Assembly (NCBI RefSeq): GCF_015672735.1
Contig: NZ_JADABY010000054.1
Span: forward strand, 1-64,000
Reading direction: 5' to 3'
Source of the DNA: Citrobacter sp. Res13-Sevr-PEB04-36
GTDB taxonomy: Bacteria; Pseudomonadota; Gammaproteobacteria; Enterobacterales; Enterobacteriaceae
DNA: 64,000 bases
Shown piece after piece: positions 1-10,603 of this stretch. The first letter of the stretch is position 1. Each line of letters starts with the position of its first letter. The notes under the pieces are model-generated. The model saw nothing but the letters and a program-made list of their open reading frames with translations, was not told the origin of the DNA and searched no databases. The position numbers were made by a program, and so were the translations under genes.

Positions 1-32
1 GCTTCGCTTTTTCTCAGCGGCGCGGGGTGTGC

Positions 33-60
33 ATATTACGCCATCCCGCTACGAAGTCAA
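33..60 (-). promoter_or_regulatory. rRNA operon P2 promoter
   Basis: On the minus strand a -35 TTGACT (60-55) and a -10 TAATAT (38-33) are separated by 16 bp, followed by the GC-rich start region ACACCCCGCGCC and a short hairpin ending AAAGCGAAGC. This is the arrangement of enterobacterial rrn P2 promoters. Transcription runs off the left edge, so a 16S gene should start a few hundred bases outside the window; in E. coli rrnG occupies this place next to clpB. Confidence 0.85.
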
Positions 61-150
61 ACTTTTATTTTGCTTTTCTCCGCGAGGTTCTCACTGGAAC
101 CCCGCTGACCCGGCGGTTTGTAATCCGTTATTCCGTGTCAGTGGAGGCGC

Positions 151-178
151 ATTATAGGGAGTTATTTCAGGCTGACAA
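151..178 (-). promoter_or_regulatory. rRNA operon P1 promoter
   Basis: Minus strand -35 TTGTCA (178-173), 16-bp spacer, -10 TATAAT (156-151), followed by the GCGCC discriminator/start region typical of stringently controlled rrn P1 promoters. The upstream 180-250 stretch is A/T-rich, as expected for an UP element and Fis sites. P1 lies about 118 bp upstream of P2, the usual rrn tandem spacing. The promoter sits in the clpB 3' flank and fires in the same direction as clpB, away from it. Confidence 0.9.
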
Positions 179-261
179 GCGGAAAATACAAAAAACTTAT
201 CAAACGATTACTTTCCCATCAAAACTAGTAATGGAAAGTTATTTTTGCCTGGTTTTTAAAC

Positions 262-292
262 AAAAAACGAGCCCTGCGGGGCCCGTTTTTTG
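262..292 (-). terminator. clpB rho-independent terminator
   Basis: Hairpin with stem halves ACGAGCCC and GGGCCCGT (one mismatch) around a TGCG loop, flanked by an A-tract and a T-tract. It lies 12 bp past the clpB stop on the minus strand and insulates clpB from the downstream rrn promoters. The symmetry would let it work in both directions. Confidence 0.85.
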
Positions 293-303
293 TATTTTGT
301 GAC

Positions 304-2877
304 TTACTGCACTGCAACAATGCGATCGTCATTCACTTCCAGACGAATCGTTTTGCCAGGAACCAGCTCACCCGACAGGATTTGCTGGGCCAGCGGGTTT
401 TCGATCTGTTGCTGGATAGCACGTTTCAATGGACGCGCGCCGTAGACAGGATCGTACCCATTCGCGCTCAGCAGTTTAAGCGCCTCGTCAGAGATGTGGA
501 TTTCATAGCCACGATCTTCCAGACGTTTGTACAGACGCTGCAGCTGGATCTGGGCAATAGAGGCAATGTGCTGTTCACCCAACGGATGGAAGACAACAAC
601 TTCATCTATACGGTTAATGAATTCCGGACGGAAGTTTTGGCTGACCACACCCAGCACCATGTCTTTCATGTGTCCGTAGTCCAGGTCACCAAAACGTTCC
701 TGAATGAGATCGGAACCCAGGTTAGAAGTCATGATGACCACCGTATTACGGAAGTCGACCGTTCTCCCCTGCCCGTCAGTCAGTCGACCGTCATCCAGCA
801 CCTGCAACAGAATGTTGAACACATCCGGATGCGCCTTTTCCACTTCATCCAGCAGGATGACGGAATAAGGGCGACGACGCACCGCTTCTGTCAGGTAGCC
901 GCCCTCTTCATAGCCAACGTATCCCGGGGGTGCACCGACCAGACGAGAGACAGAGTGTTTCTCCATAAACTCAGACATATCGATACGTACCATCGCGTCG
1001 TCGCTGTCGAACATAAAGTTAGCCAGCGCTTTACACAGCTCGGTTTTACCGACCCCCGTTGGCCCAAGGAACAAGAACGAACCAATTGGGCGATTCGGGT
1101 CAGAGAGCCCTGCACGGCTACGGCGAATCGCGTTGGATACTGCTTCCACCGCTTCGTTCTGACCAATGACGCGATTATGCAAATCCTGCTCCATACGCAG
1201 CAGTTTTTCACGCTCGCCTTCCAGCATGCGGGCGACAGGGATCCCTGTCCAGCGAGCCAGTACTTCAGCAATTTCTGCATCCGTCACTTTATTACGCAAC
1301 AGGCGCATGGTTTTGCCTTCAGACTGGGTGGCTGCTTCCAGCTGTTTTTCCAGCTCAGGGATCTTGCCGTACTGCAGTTCGGACATCCGCGCCAAGTCAC
1401 CCACACGACGTGCCTGTTCAATAGCGATTTTCGCCTGCTCCAGCTCAGCCTTAATCGTCTGTGTACCGGAGAGTGACGCTTTTTCCGCTTTCCACTCTTC
1501 TTCTAGCTCAGAATACTGACGCTCTTTGTCATCCAACTCTTCATTAAGCATATCGAGGCGTTTTTTACTCGCCTCGTCAGACTCTTTCATTAACGCCTGC
1601 TGTTCCAGTTTGAGCTGGATGATACGGCGATCGAGTCGGTCCAGTTCTTCCGGCTTGGAGTCAATCTGCATACGAATGCTGGACGCTGCTTCATCGATAA
1701 GGTCGATGGCTTTATCCGGTAACTGACGGTCAGCAATGTAGCGATGAGACAGCGTCGCTGCCGCAACAATCGCCGGGTCAGTGATCTGCACATGGTGGTG
1801 CAGCTCATAACGTTCTTTCAGACCACGCAAAATGGCGATGGTGTCTTCTACTGAAGGTTCAGCCACAAACACTTTCTGGAAACGACGTTCCAGCGCCGCA
1901 TCTTTTTCGATGTACTGGCGGTACTCATCAAGCGTTGTAGCCCCTACACAGTGCAGTTCGCCACGTGCCAGCGCCGGTTTCAGCATGTTCCCGGCATCCA
2001 TGGCGCCATCGGCTTTACCTGCGCCAACCATAGTATGCAGCTCATCGATAAACAGAATGACGTTACCTTCCTGTTTCGACAGATCGTTCAGCACACCTTT
2101 TAAGCGTTCTTCAAATTCACCGCGATATTTCGCTCCGGCCACCAGCGCGCCCATATCCAGCGCCAGTACACGGCGACCTTTTAAGCCCTCAGGCACTTCG
2201 CCATTAATAATTCGCTGCGCCAGTCCTTCGACAATGGCCGTCTTACCGACGCCAGGCTCACCGATTAATACCGGGTTGTTTTTAGTACGGCGTTGCAGCA
2301 CCTGAATGGTGCGGCGAATTTCTTCATCACGACCGATAACCGGGTCTAGCTTACCCTGCTCGGCACGTTCGGTCAGATCGACGGTATATTTTTTCAAGGC
2401 CTGACGTTGGTCTTCAGCCCCCTGGTCATTCACGCTTTCACCTCCACGCATCTGTTCAATTGCCTGAGTGATATTGGCGGTCGTCGCCCCCGCTGATTTT
2501 AATAAATCGGTCAGCGTACCGCGCGACTCAAGCGCCGCCAGAACGAACAGTTCCGACGAAATAAAATTGTCCCCACGCTTTTGCGCCAGCTTGTCGCAAA
2601 GATTCAGTACACGCACCAGCTCCTGAGAAGGCTGCACATCACCGCCTGTGCCTTCTACCTGCGGTAAGCGGCTCAATGCCTGATCAATGGCTGTGCGTAA
2701 CTGCCCGGCATTAATGCCAGCAGACGTTAACAAAGGACGGACCGATCCCCCTTCCTGATTAAGCAGGGCGCTCATTAGATGAAGAGGTTCGATAAACTGG
2801 TTGTCGTGCCCCAGTGCGAGTGACTGGGCATCGGCGAGTGCAAGCTGGAATTTATTAGTAAGACGATCCAGACGCAT
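304..2877 (-). CDS. clpB: ClpB disaggregase (AAA+ Hsp104-type chaperone)
   Basis: Cytosolic hexameric ATPase that works with DnaK/DnaJ/GrpE to pull polypeptides out of aggregates after heat stress. Domains in order: two Clp N repeats (about 1-145), AAA-1 with Walker A GEPGVGKT near residue 206, the coiled-coil middle domain (about 410-530), and AAA-2 with Walker A GPTGVGKT near 605. Length 857 aa equals the E. coli protein. I chose the ATG at 2877 over an upstream in-frame ATG at 2889 because GGGAGGAG lies directly before it and it gives the family N terminus [10 protein letters not shown]. The family also makes a shorter form from an internal GTG. A sigma-32 promoter lies upstream and a strong terminator follows. 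Confidence 0.98.
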   Translation of the reverse strand: MRLDRLTNKFQLALADAQSLALGHDNQFIEPLHLMSALLNQEGGSVRPLLTSAGINAGQLRTAIDQALSRLPQVEGTGGDVQPSQELVRVLNLCDKLAQKRGDNFISSELFVLAALESRGTLTDLLKSAGATTANITQAIEQMRGGESVNDQGAEDQRQALKKYTVDLTERAEQGKLDPVIGRDEEIRRTIQVLQRRTKNNPVLIGEPGVGKTAIVEGLAQRIINGEVPEGLKGRRVLALDMGALVAGAKYRGEFEERLKGVLNDLSKQEGNVILFIDELHTMVGAGKADGAMDAGNMLKPALARGELHCVGATTLDEYRQYIEKDAALERRFQKVFVAEPSVEDTIAILRGLKERYELHHHVQITDPAIVAAATLSHRYIADRQLPDKAIDLIDEAASSIRMQIDSKPEELDRLDRRIIQLKLEQQALMKESDEASKKRLDMLNEELDDKERQYSELEEEWKAEKASLSGTQTIKAELEQAKIAIEQARRVGDLARMSELQYGKIPELEKQLEAATQSEGKTMRLLRNKVTDAEIAEVLARWTGIPVARMLEGEREKLLRMEQDLHNRVIGQNEAVEAVSNAIRRSRAGLSDPNRPIGSFLFLGPTGVGKTELCKALANFMFDSDDAMVRIDMSEFMEKHSVSRLVGAPPGYVGYEEGGYLTEAVRRRPYSVILLDEVEKAHPDVFNILLQVLDDGRLTDGQGRTVDFRNTVVIMTSNLGSDLIQERFGDLDYGHMKDMVLGVVSQNFRPEFINRIDEVVVFHPLGEQHIASIAQIQLQRLYKRLEDRGYEIHISDEALKLLSANGYDPVYGARPLKRAIQQQIENPLAQQILSGELVPGKTIRLEVNDDRIVAVQ

Positions 2878-2916
2878 AACTCCTCCCATAACAGGTCAAA
2901 ATTGCTACTGGAGATT

Positions 2917-2944
2917 AAATGAGGTCATCCCTCAATTATTCAAG
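2917..2944 (-). promoter_or_regulatory. Sigma-32 heat-shock promoter of clpB
   Basis: Minus strand -35 CTTGAA (2944-2939), 14-bp spacer, -10 CCTCATTT (2924-2917), close to the sigma-32 consensus CTTGAA / CCCCATNT. It lies about 40 bp before the clpB start and downstream of the pgeF stop, giving clpB heat-inducible transcription independent of rluD-pgeF. Confidence 0.85.
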
Positions 2945-3006
2945 GTGAATGACCTGAATTATGTGAAAAGAAAATTACACGTACCGGATCGTCTTGATTC
3001 TTTAGG

Positions 3007-3738
3007 TTATATCAGCCAAATAAAACTTGCCATACGACCGGTGGTTTTGTCGCGACGATAAGAGAAGAAAGTCTCACTTTCGCTGAACGTACAGTGGTCA
3101 CCGCCGTAGAGGTTTGCGACCCCAGCATTTGTCAGGCGCTGGCGAGCGAGCTGATAAATATCCGCCAGATACTTTTCGCCGCGCGGCGCAAATGCACCGT
3201 CCGATTTCGGATCTTTGGCCATAAACGCGTCACGCACTTCAGGCCCCACTTCAAATGCACGAGGACCGATCGCCGGGCCTAACCAGGCAATAATGTTTTC
3301 GGGTTTATCAGCAAAACATGCAACGGTCTCTTCCAGCACGCCAGCACATAACCCGCGCCAGCCCGCATGAGCCGCCGCGACTTCCGTTCCTGCACGATTA
3401 CAAAACAATACCGGCAGACAGTCCGCCGTCATCACCGCACACACGGTGCCCGGCGTATTGCTGTAAGACGCATCCGCACGCTTAGAAGAATAAGGTTCGC
3501 CGGTCAGTTTCAGGACGTCCTTACCGTGTGCCTGTTCGAGCCAGATCGGTTTTGAAGGCAGATTGCCCGCAGCAAAGAGTCGTTTGCGGTTCTCTTCAAC
3601 ATGTTCCAGGTTATCGCCGCAATGGGCTCCCAGATTCAGCGAATCATACGGTGGCTGGCTGACGCCACCAATACGGGTAGAACTACAGGCCGCGACGCCT
3701 TGCGGCAACGGCCACTGCGGGACAATTAGCTTACTCAT
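3007..3738 (-). CDS. pgeF: Peptidoglycan editing factor PgeF (YfiH, laccase-domain family)
   Basis: 243-aa cytosolic protein of the Cu-oxidase_4/laccase-domain (DUF152) family. In E. coli it keeps L-Ser out of the second position of the peptidoglycan stem peptide by removing misincorporated precursors; family members also show purine nucleoside phosphorylase-like activity. The metal-site residues His71 (in EQAHGKD), Cys107 (in TADCLPV) and His124 (in AAAHAGW) are all present at the positions expected for YfiH. The start codon overlaps the rluD stop as ATGA, so the two genes are translationally coupled in one operon. Confidence 0.95.
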   Translation of the reverse strand: MSKLIVPQWPLPQGVAACSSTRIGGVSQPPYDSLNLGAHCGDNLEHVEENRKRLFAAGNLPSKPIWLEQAHGKDVLKLTGEPYSSKRADASYSNTPGTVCAVMTADCLPVLFCNRAGTEVAAAHAGWRGLCAGVLEETVACFADKPENIIAWLGPAIGPRAFEVGPEVRDAFMAKDPKSDGAFAPRGEKYLADIYQLARQRLTNAGVANLYGGDHCTFSESETFFSYRRDKTTGRMASFIWLI

Positions 3739-4715
3739 AGCCAGGCCACATCATCCTTATGCTCTTCGAAATCGGCGCGCATCACGGCAATCAGATCAAC
3801 CATATCTTGCGGGATCGGCGCATGCCATTCCATTTCGATACCTGAGATTGGGTGATACAGGCGCAGCATGGTGGCATGCAGTGCCTGGCGGTCGAACTTA
3901 CGCAGCGTAGAAATAAATTCATCCGATGCGCCTTTCGGTGGGCGTGGACGGCCGCCGTAGACCTGGTCGCCCACCAGCGGGTGGGTAATATGCGCCATGT
4001 GCACGCGGATCTGGTGCGTACGTCCGGTTTCCAGACGCAGCCTAAGGCGCGTGTGTACACGGAAGTGCTCCATAATGCGGTAATGCGTCACCGCAGGTTT
4101 CCCCATGGGATGCACAGACATATGCGTACGTTTGGTGGGATGGCGGCTGATGGGCTCTTCTACAGTGCCACCGGCTGTCATATGACCAATCGCTACGGCT
4201 TCGTACTCACGCGTAATTTCACGCAGCTGTAGCGACTCGACCAAACGCGTTTGCGCCGGAACCGTTTTTGCTACCACCATTAATCCGGTGGTGTCTTTAT
4301 CAAGACGGTGCACGATACCTGCACGAGGAACATCCGCAATCGGCGGGTAGTAATGCAGTAACGCATTCAAAACCGTGCCATCAGGATTACCAGCGCCCGG
4401 GTGTACCACGAAATCACGTGGTTTGTTGATGACCAGAATATCGTCATCTTCATAAACGATATCTAGCGGGATATCTTGCGCTTCAAAACGAATTTCTTCG
4501 TCAATTTCAGCATTGATGGAGACACGTTCTCCACCTAAAACTTTTTCTTTCGGTTTATCGCAAAGATTCCCGTTTACCAGCACGCGCTGGTCGAGGATCC
4601 ATTCTTTTATGCGAGAACGTGAATAATCAGGGAACAATTCGGCCAAAGCCTGATCTAAGCGTTGACCGAGCTGATTTTCGGAGACTGTTGCGGTGAGTTC
4701 TACTCGTTGTGCCAT
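3735..4715 (-). CDS. rluD: 23S rRNA pseudouridine synthase RluD
   Basis: Isomerises uridines 1911, 1915 and 1917 in helix 69 of 23S rRNA during late 50S assembly. 326 aa, the family length. An N-terminal S4 RNA-binding domain (about 18-80) precedes the RluA-type catalytic domain; the catalytic aspartate is D139 in the HRLDKDTTG motif. It is first in a two-gene operon with pgeF (4-bp overlap) and is divergent from bamD across a 131-bp gap. Confidence 0.97.
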   Translation of the reverse strand: MAQRVELTATVSENQLGQRLDQALAELFPDYSRSRIKEWILDQRVLVNGNLCDKPKEKVLGGERVSINAEIDEEIRFEAQDIPLDIVYEDDDILVINKPRDFVVHPGAGNPDGTVLNALLHYYPPIADVPRAGIVHRLDKDTTGLMVVAKTVPAQTRLVESLQLREITREYEAVAIGHMTAGGTVEEPISRHPTKRTHMSVHPMGKPAVTHYRIMEHFRVHTRLRLRLETGRTHQIRVHMAHITHPLVGDQVYGGRPRPPKGASDEFISTLRKFDRQALHATMLRLYHPISGIEMEWHAPIPQDMVDLIAVMRADFEEHKDDVAWL

Positions 4716-4846
4716 AAACTGCTTCTTCGTTTAACGTTGGGTTTTACGGCTTTGCCGTTTAATATAGTGTGCTATTGTAGCTGGTCTTAACCGGGAGCAG
4801 GAACAGAGAATCTCCCGTAAAACATTTTGAGGAAAGTCAAAACGTC

Positions 4847-5584
4847 ATGACGCGCATGAAATACCTGGTGGCAGCAGCCACGTTGAGCCTGTTTTTGGCG
4901 GGTTGCTCTGGTTCAAAGGAAGAGGTGCCCGATAACCCACCAAATGAAATCTACGCGACTGCTCAGCAAAAGCTGCAGGACGGTAACTGGAAACAGGCAA
5001 TAACGCAATTGGAAGCGTTGGATAATCGCTATCCATTTGGACCTTATTCTCAGCAGGTGCAATTAGATCTCATCTACGCCTACTACAAAAATGCCGATCT
5101 GCCGCTCGCTCAGGCCGCCATCGATCGTTTTATCCGTCTGAACCCGACACACCCTAACATTGATTATGTCATGTATATGCGTGGCCTGACCAATATGGCG
5201 TTGGATGATAGCGCACTGCAAGGATTCTTTGGTGTTGATCGCAGCGATCGCGATCCACAGCACGCCCGAGCTGCGTTTAATGACTTTTCCAAACTGGTAC
5301 GTGGCTACCCGAATAGCCAGTACACAACGGACGCCACCAAGCGTCTGGTATTCCTGAAAGATCGCCTGGCAAAATATGAGTACTCCGTTGCTGAGTACTA
5401 CACCGCACGCGGCGCGTGGGTTGCTGTGGTGAACCGCGTAGAAGGTATGCTGCGTGACTTCCCGGATACCCAGGGAACACGTGATGCTCTGCCGCTGATG
5501 GAAAACGCCTATCGCCAGATGCAGATGACTGCACAGGCCGAAAAAGTGGCGAAAATTATTGCCGCCAACAGCAGCAATACCTGA
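4847..5584 (+). CDS. bamD: Outer-membrane protein assembly lipoprotein BamD
   Basis: Essential lipoprotein of the BAM complex that, with BamA, folds beta-barrel proteins into the outer membrane. 245 aa. A signal peptide ends in the lipobox LAGC with the acylated cysteine at residue 20; the rest forms five TPR repeats, including the substrate-binding groove around [15 protein letters not shown]. Start chosen at MTRMKYL, preceded by GAGGAAAG. Monocistronic by layout, with its own terminator at 5600-5630. Confidence 0.97.
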   Translation: MTRMKYLVAAATLSLFLAGCSGSKEEVPDNPPNEIYATAQQKLQDGNWKQAITQLEALDNRYPFGPYSQQVQLDLIYAYYKNADLPLAQAAIDRFIRLNPTHPNIDYVMYMRGLTNMALDDSALQGFFGVDRSDRDPQHARAAFNDFSKLVRGYPNSQYTTDATKRLVFLKDRLAKYEYSVAEYYTARGAWVAVVNRVEGMLRDFPDTQGTRDALPLMENAYRQMQMTAQAEKVAKIIAANSSNT

Positions 5585-5599
5585 TTCCTCACTGAATGC

Positions 5600-5630
5600 A
5601 AAACGGCAGCCCTCGGGCTGCCGTTTTTTT
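5600..5630 (+). terminator. bamD terminator
   Basis: Perfect stem ACGGCAGCC / GGCTGCCGT around a short loop, followed by seven T residues, 16 bp after the bamD stop. Confidence 0.9.
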
Positions 5631-5770
5631 ATCCGTTTACGCCGTAACTGAAGCGGTTTAGCTGCGGTGCATCCCATCAAATATGGCCTGCTTTCCGGTA
5701 TTCCTCAAGTAAAAAATCGCCCGTTCCTGCGGTGCCTCACAAAAAGGTTCTCTTGACAAAAAGCGACAAA

Positions 5771-6192
<422 letters not shown>

Positions 6193-6215
6193 TCCCTTAC
6201 ATTGAGTGTATCGCC

Positions 6216-6239
6216 AACGCGCCTCCGGGCGCGTTTTTT
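6216..6239 (+). terminator. raiA terminator
   Basis: GC-rich stem ACGCGCC / GGGCGCGT with TCC loop and a run of six T residues, 24 bp after the raiA stop and directly before the phe promoter. Confidence 0.9.
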
Positions 6240-6240
6240 G

Positions 6241-6270
6241 TTGACAGAGTGAAAACAGTACGGGTACTTT
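6241..6270 (+). promoter_or_regulatory. pheL-pheA promoter
   Basis: TTGACA at 6241-6246 and TACTTT at 6265-6270 with an 18-bp spacer, 26 bp before the phe leader peptide. Position and sequence parallel the E. coli pheA promoter. Confidence 0.6.
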
Positions 6271-6295
6271 ACTGACGTAGCCTAAGGAAATTGAC

Positions 6296-6343
6296 ATGAA
6301 ACTTGTTCCGTTCTTCTTCGCATTCTTTTTTACCTTCCCCTGA
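6296..6343 (+). CDS. pheL: phe operon leader peptide PheL
   Basis: 15-codon ORF reading MKLVPFFFAFFFTFP, with seven phenylalanine codons in the last ten positions. TAAGGAAA lies upstream as ribosome-binding site. Ribosome stalling at the Phe codons when charged tRNA-Phe is scarce prevents the downstream terminator from forming and so derepresses pheA. Residues 3-4 are LV, where I recall HI in E. coli; the Phe block is unchanged. Confidence 0.96.
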   Translation: MKLVPFFFAFFFTFP

Positions 6344-6388
6344 ATGGGAGGCGTTTCGTCGTGTGATAAAGAATGCGAAGACGAACAA

Positions 6389-6419
6389 TAAGGCCTCCCA
6401 CAACGGGGGGCCTTTTTTA
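6389..6419 (+). promoter_or_regulatory. phe attenuator terminator
   Basis: Stem AAGGCCTCCC / GGGGGGCCTT with a six-T tract, 24 bp before pheA. The upstream segment GAATGCGAAG-ACGAA repeats the complement of the leader-peptide coding region, as needed for alternative pairing in attenuation. Confidence 0.9.
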
Positions 6420-6442
6420 TTGATAATAAAAAAGGCAACACT

Positions 6443-7603
6443 ATGACATCGGAAAACCCGTTACTGGCGCTGCGCGATAAGATAAGCACGCTGGATGAAA
6501 AATTACTGGCCTTGCTGGCTGAGCGTCGTGGTCTGGCCGTCGAAGTCGGCAAAGCAAAACTACTTTCTCATCGTCCGGTGCGTGATATTGACCGCGAGCG
6601 CGATCTGCTGGACCGACTGATCCAGTTGGGTAAGGTGCATCACCTCGACGCCCACTACATCACTCGCCTGTTCCAGCTGATCATCGAAGATTCCGTACTC
6701 ACCCAACAGGCGCTCCTGCAGCAGCATCTGAATAAAATCAATCCGCACTCAGCCCGCGTCGCATTTCTGGGGCCAAAAGGCTCGTATTCGCACCTCGCTG
6801 CGCGTCAATATGCCGCTCGCCATTTTGAGCAATTTATTGAAAGTGGCTGTGCCAAGTTTGCCGATATCTTTAACCAGGTTGAAACCGGGCAGGCGGACTA
6901 CGCGGTCGTGCCGATTGAGAACACCAGCTCTGGCGCGATCAACGATGTTTACGACTTGCTGCAGCACACCAGCCTCTCTATCGTCGGTGAGATGACCATT
7001 ATTATCGACCACTGCGTGTTGGTTTCCGGAACTACGGACCTGAATAGTATCGAAACGGTGTATAGCCATCCGCAACCGTTCCAGCAATGCAGCAAATTCC
7101 TCAATCGTTATCCGCACTGGAAGATCGAATATACCGAAAGCACCTCGGCTGCAATGGAAAAGGTCGCCCAGGCGAACTCGCCGCACGTGGCTGCGTTGGG
7201 CAGCGAAGCCGGTGGTGTGCTGCACGGTCTGCAGGTACTTGAACATATTGAAGCGAATCAAACGCAAAACATTACCCGTTTTGTCGTGCTTGCACGCAAG
7301 GCTATCAATGTTTCCGACCAGGTTCCGGCGAAAACTACGCTGTTGATAGCGACAGGGCAACAAGCGGGTGCGCTGGTTGAAGCGCTGCTGGTGCTGCGCA
7401 ACCATAATCTGATTATGACTAAGCTGGAATCGCGCCCGATTCACGGCAATCCGTGGGAAGAGATGTTTTATCTCGATATCCAGGCAAACCTGGAATTGCC
7501 GGAAATGCAAAAAGCATTGAAGGAGTTGGGTGAGATTACGCGTTCGATGAAGGTATTGGGATGTTACCCAAGTGAGAACGTAGTGCCGGTCGATCCGAGC
7601 TAA
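6443..7603 (+). CDS. pheA: Chorismate mutase / prephenate dehydratase (P-protein)
   Basis: Bifunctional cytosolic enzyme that turns chorismate into prephenate and then phenylpyruvate, committing carbon to phenylalanine. 386 aa. N-terminal AroQ-type chorismate mutase (1 to about 100, ERDLLDRLI helix), prephenate dehydratase (about 105-285, with the [12 protein letters not shown] motif), and a C-terminal ACT domain for phenylalanine feedback, containing GALVEALL and [12 protein letters not shown]. It is transcribed from the phe promoter through the attenuator and is convergent with tyrA. Confidence 0.98.
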   Translation: MTSENPLLALRDKISTLDEKLLALLAERRGLAVEVGKAKLLSHRPVRDIDRERDLLDRLIQLGKVHHLDAHYITRLFQLIIEDSVLTQQALLQQHLNKINPHSARVAFLGPKGSYSHLAARQYAARHFEQFIESGCAKFADIFNQVETGQADYAVVPIENTSSGAINDVYDLLQHTSLSIVGEMTIIIDHCVLVSGTTDLNSIETVYSHPQPFQQCSKFLNRYPHWKIEYTESTSAAMEKVAQANSPHVAALGSEAGGVLHGLQVLEHIEANQTQNITRFVVLARKAINVSDQVPAKTTLLIATGQQAGALVEALLVLRNHNLIMTKLESRPIHGNPWEEMFYLDIQANLELPEMQKALKELGEITRSMKVLGCYPSENVVPVDPS

Positions 7604-7612
7604 CATATGACA

Positions 7613-7645
7613 ATACCGGATGGCGTATGCACGACCATCCGGTAT
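7613..7645. terminator. Shared hairpin between pheA and tyrA
   Basis: Perfect 11-bp inverted repeat ATACCGGATGG / CCATCCGGTAT in the 47-bp gap between convergent pheA and tyrA. It lacks a long T-tract but is placed to terminate or protect both transcripts. Confidence 0.7.
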
Positions 7646-7650
7646 CGATT

Positions 7651-8772
7651 CTACTGACGGCTATCGTTGGCCTGGCGCAACAATGTGCGGCTTTCATTCT
7701 GGAAGCGTTTGGCATAATCGCCAAACCAGTGCTCAACCTTACGGAAGCTGTCGATAAACGCTTGCTTATCGCCCTGCTCCAGCAAACCAATAGCTTCGCC
7801 AAAACGTTGGTAATAACGTTTGATCAACGCAAGATTACTCTCTGACGACATAATGATGTCAGCATACAATTGCGGATCCTGGGCAAACAGGCGTCCGACC
7901 ATAGCCAGCTCAAGACGGTATATCGGCGAAGAGAGCGCCAGTAACTGTTCAAGTTGGACATTCTCTTCTGCTAAATGCAAACCGTAAGCAAAAGTCGCGA
8001 AGTGGCGTAATGCCTGGATAAACGCCATGTTCTGATCGTGCTCGACGGCACTGATCCGATGCAGCCGCGCGCCCCAGACCTGAATCTGTTCCAGGAACCA
8101 TTGATAGGCTTCCGGCTGGCGTCCATCGCACCAGACCACCACCTGTTTTGCCAGGCTGCCGCTGTCCGGACCAAACATCGGATGCAGTCCAACTACCGGG
8201 CCATCGTGCGCCGCCAGCATCGCCTGTAATGGGCCGTTTTTCACCGAGGCCAGATCGACCAGGATACAGTCAGCAGGCAAGCGCGGTAATTTCGCGATCA
8301 CCTGCTCGGTAACGTGAATCGGCACGCTAACAATCACCATTCCGGCATCCGCCACGATCTCCTCGGCGCGATCCCAGTCCTGCTGTTCAAGAATACGCAC
8401 CTGATAACCTGACAGCGTAAGCATCTTCTCGAATAGCCGTCCCATCTGACCGCCACCGCCGACGATCACCACCGGGCGTAACGTTGGACAGAGCGTTTTA
8501 AATCCTTTGTCATTCTCGCTGGAGTATGACTCACGCATTACCCGACGTAATACATCTTCAATCAGATCCGGCGGTACGCCGAGCGATTCCGCCTCTGCAC
8601 GGCGAGAAGCCAGCATAGACGCCTCCCGCTCAGGCACGTAAATCGGTAACCCAAAGCGGCTTTTTACTTCACCAACCTCGGCAACCAGTTCAAGACGGCG
8701 CGCCAGCAAATCCAGCAACGCCTTATCCACTTCATCAATTTGATCGCGTAATGCGGTCAATTCAGCCACCAT
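7651..8772 (-). CDS. tyrA: Chorismate mutase / prephenate dehydrogenase (T-protein)
   Basis: Bifunctional enzyme making 4-hydroxyphenylpyruvate, the tyrosine precursor, from chorismate through prephenate with NAD+. 373 aa. AroQ chorismate mutase domain at about 1-90, then a Rossmann dehydrogenase domain starting at [11 protein letters not shown] (about 100) and a helical dimerisation domain; GLHPMFGPD is the prephenate-site motif. It is second in the aroF-tyrA operon, 10 bp after aroF, so TyrR repression at the aroF promoter also governs it. Confidence 0.98.
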   Translation of the reverse strand: MVAELTALRDQIDEVDKALLDLLARRLELVAEVGEVKSRFGLPIYVPEREASMLASRRAEAESLGVPPDLIEDVLRRVMRESYSSENDKGFKTLCPTLRPVVIVGGGGQMGRLFEKMLTLSGYQVRILEQQDWDRAEEIVADAGMVIVSVPIHVTEQVIAKLPRLPADCILVDLASVKNGPLQAMLAAHDGPVVGLHPMFGPDSGSLAKQVVVWCDGRQPEAYQWFLEQIQVWGARLHRISAVEHDQNMAFIQALRHFATFAYGLHLAEENVQLEQLLALSSPIYRLELAMVGRLFAQDPQLYADIIMSSESNLALIKRYYQRFGEAIGLLEQGDKQAFIDSFRKVEHWFGDYAKRFQNESRTLLRQANDSRQ

Positions 8773-8782
8773 AACCCACCTC

Positions 8783-9853
8783 TTAAGCCAGGCGCGTCGC
8801 CAGCTGGCCGTTCAAGTCTTTATTAATTTCACGCAACAACGCATCCGTCGTTTCCCAGCTAATGCAGGCATCAGTTACGGACACGCCGTATTTCATTGCG
8901 CTGCGCGGCTGCTCGGAAGACTGGTTGCCTTCGTGAATATTGCTTTCAATCATCAGACCGATGATTGAACGGTTGCCATCTTTAATTTGTGCAACCGCAG
9001 ACTCTGCCACGGCAGGCTGGCGACGGTAATCTTTGTTGGAGTTACCATGACTGCAATCTACCATCAGTGATGGTCGCAGTCCCGCCTGCTCCATTTCTTT
9101 TTCACACTGAGCGACATCTGCCGGGCTGTAGTTCGGTGCTTTACCACCGCGCAAGATCACGTGACCGTCCGGATTACCCTGCGTTTGCAGTAGTGCCACC
9201 TGCCCGGCCTGGTTAATACCTACAAAACGGTGCGACTGGGCCGCCGCACGCATAGCGTTAATCGCTGTCGCCAGGCTACCGTCAGTGCCGTTTTTAAAAC
9301 CAACCGGCATCGACAGACCCGACGCCATTTCACGGTGAGTTTGCGATTCAGTCGTACGCGCACCGATCGCGGACCAGCTAAACAGATCGCCCAGGTACTG
9401 TGGACTGTTGGGATCCAATGCTTCTGTCGCCAGCGGCAGCCCCATATTCACCAGTTCAAGCAGCAGCTGACGCGCAATTTTCAGACCGGCTTCTACATCA
9501 AAAGAGCCATCCATATGAGGATCATTAATTAACCCTTTCCAGCCGACGGTGGTACGGGGTTTTTCAAAATAGACGCGCATCACCAGGTAGAGGCTATCGC
9601 TGACCTCTGCGGCAAGGGTTTTAAATCGACGAGCATATTCCAGAGCAGCTTCAGGATCATGAATTGAGCAAGGACCACACACCACCAGCAAACGCGGATC
9701 GCGACCGGCGATGATGTCAGAAATTGTTTTGCGCGACTGAGCAATTTGCTCCTCTTGCGCCAGGCTCAATGGGAACGACGTTTTAAGTTGTTCCGGGGTC
9801 ATCAGAACCTGTTCGTCGGTAATATGTACGTTGTTCAGCGCGTCTTTTTGCAT
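8783..9853 (-). CDS. aroF: DAHP synthase, tyrosine-sensitive type
   Basis: Condenses phosphoenolpyruvate and erythrose 4-phosphate to DAHP, the first step of the shikimate pathway. 356 aa, type I alpha DAHP synthase, with the metal-binding cysteine in [10 protein letters not shown] and the active-site segments [16 protein letters not shown] and [13 protein letters not shown]. Its operon with tyrA and the TyrR boxes upstream identify it as the tyrosine-regulated isozyme AroF rather than AroG or AroH. Confidence 0.97.
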   Translation of the reverse strand: MQKDALNNVHITDEQVLMTPEQLKTSFPLSLAQEEQIAQSRKTISDIIAGRDPRLLVVCGPCSIHDPEAALEYARRFKTLAAEVSDSLYLVMRVYFEKPRTTVGWKGLINDPHMDGSFDVEAGLKIARQLLLELVNMGLPLATEALDPNSPQYLGDLFSWSAIGARTTESQTHREMASGLSMPVGFKNGTDGSLATAINAMRAAAQSHRFVGINQAGQVALLQTQGNPDGHVILRGGKAPNYSPADVAQCEKEMEQAGLRPSLMVDCSHGNSNKDYRRQPAVAESAVAQIKDGNRSIIGLMIESNIHEGNQSSEQPRSAMKYGVSVTDACISWETTDALLREINKDLNGQLATRLA

Positions 9854-9946
9854 GATGGCGATCCTGTTTAGCTCGTTTGCGATAGTTATTCCTCATCGAG
9901 GAGGTAATTACGATAACACAACAGGTAAAGATTTCAATCCAAATTT

Positions 9947-10017
9947 CGTAAACTTTTATTTACACCAAGCTATTTACCAGCAAATACAAGCCTTGTTTTT
10001 GTACATTTAAATTTACA
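9947..10017 (-). promoter_or_regulatory. TyrR operator boxes of aroF-tyrA
   Basis: Two TyrR-type palindromes lie upstream of aroF: CGTAAACTTTTATTTACA at 9947-9964 and TGTACATTTAAATTTACA at 10000-10017, both close to TGTAAA-N6-TTTACA. Their centres are 53 bp apart. E. coli aroF has three such boxes; I could not define a convincing third here. Confidence 0.8.
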
Positions 10018-10070
10018 CACATCCGGTATCAGATCCACTATGCTTTAAAAAAACCAGGGAGTATCGGCAA

Positions 10071-10445
10071 ATGAAGCGACTCATCAGCACTGTATTGGTC
10101 TTATTGATAAGCGGATGTCAGATAGATCCCTATACCCACGCCCCTACCTGGACTGGTACCGACTGGTACGATGCCGGAATACAAGATGCTATTTCGGGGT
10201 ATGTCGTTAAAGATAATGAAACGCTTGCCGACAACTACAATGACCCCGAGGTCGATCGTAGGCAATATCTTAAAGGCTACACCGAGGGACAGAGAAAAAC
10301 CTGTCAGCAAGATTTTGTCTATGCAAGAGGACTGGCCGGAAAAACCTTTCCGCCAAGTTGTGACACTGTCGAAAATGTCGACCAATTACACAATGCCTGG
10401 CAAAAAGGTTCAAATGAAGGCGCTGCCTCTATAAGGCTAAATTAA
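10071..10445 (+). CDS. yfiL: YfiL lipoprotein (DUF2799)
   Basis: 124-aa predicted lipoprotein with a short signal peptide ending LLISGC, acylated Cys16. The mature part is polar and has three further cysteines (CQQ, SCD and the lipid Cys). Same family and locus as E. coli YfiL; function unknown. It precedes the yfiRNB operon by about 160 bp and starts at ATG 10071 with GGGAG upstream. Confidence 0.9.
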   Translation: MKRLISTVLVLLISGCQIDPYTHAPTWTGTDWYDAGIQDAISGYVVKDNETLADNYNDPEVDRRQYLKGYTEGQRKTCQQDFVYARGLAGKTFPPSCDTVENVDQLHNAWQKGSNEGAASIRLN

Positions 10446-10603
10446 ACAAGAGCTTGTAATTGATCGGCGAATAAGATTTAACTTAAATCGGTAATATTGC
10501 CCATCCAGGTATAATGACGCTCTGATAAAATAATGTTATTTTGTTGCAAACAATCGCGAATGTATTTCGACGTATTACAGCTAACGCTGGTAGGTACCTT
10601 TTC

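Noticed and set aside
27-302. 91-aa ORF on the plus strand
   Set aside because: It runs antisense through the rrn P1/P2 promoters and the clpB terminator and has no ribosome-binding site.
382-1476. 364-aa plus-strand ORF
   Set aside because: Antisense shadow of clpB, with composition dictated by the clpB codons.
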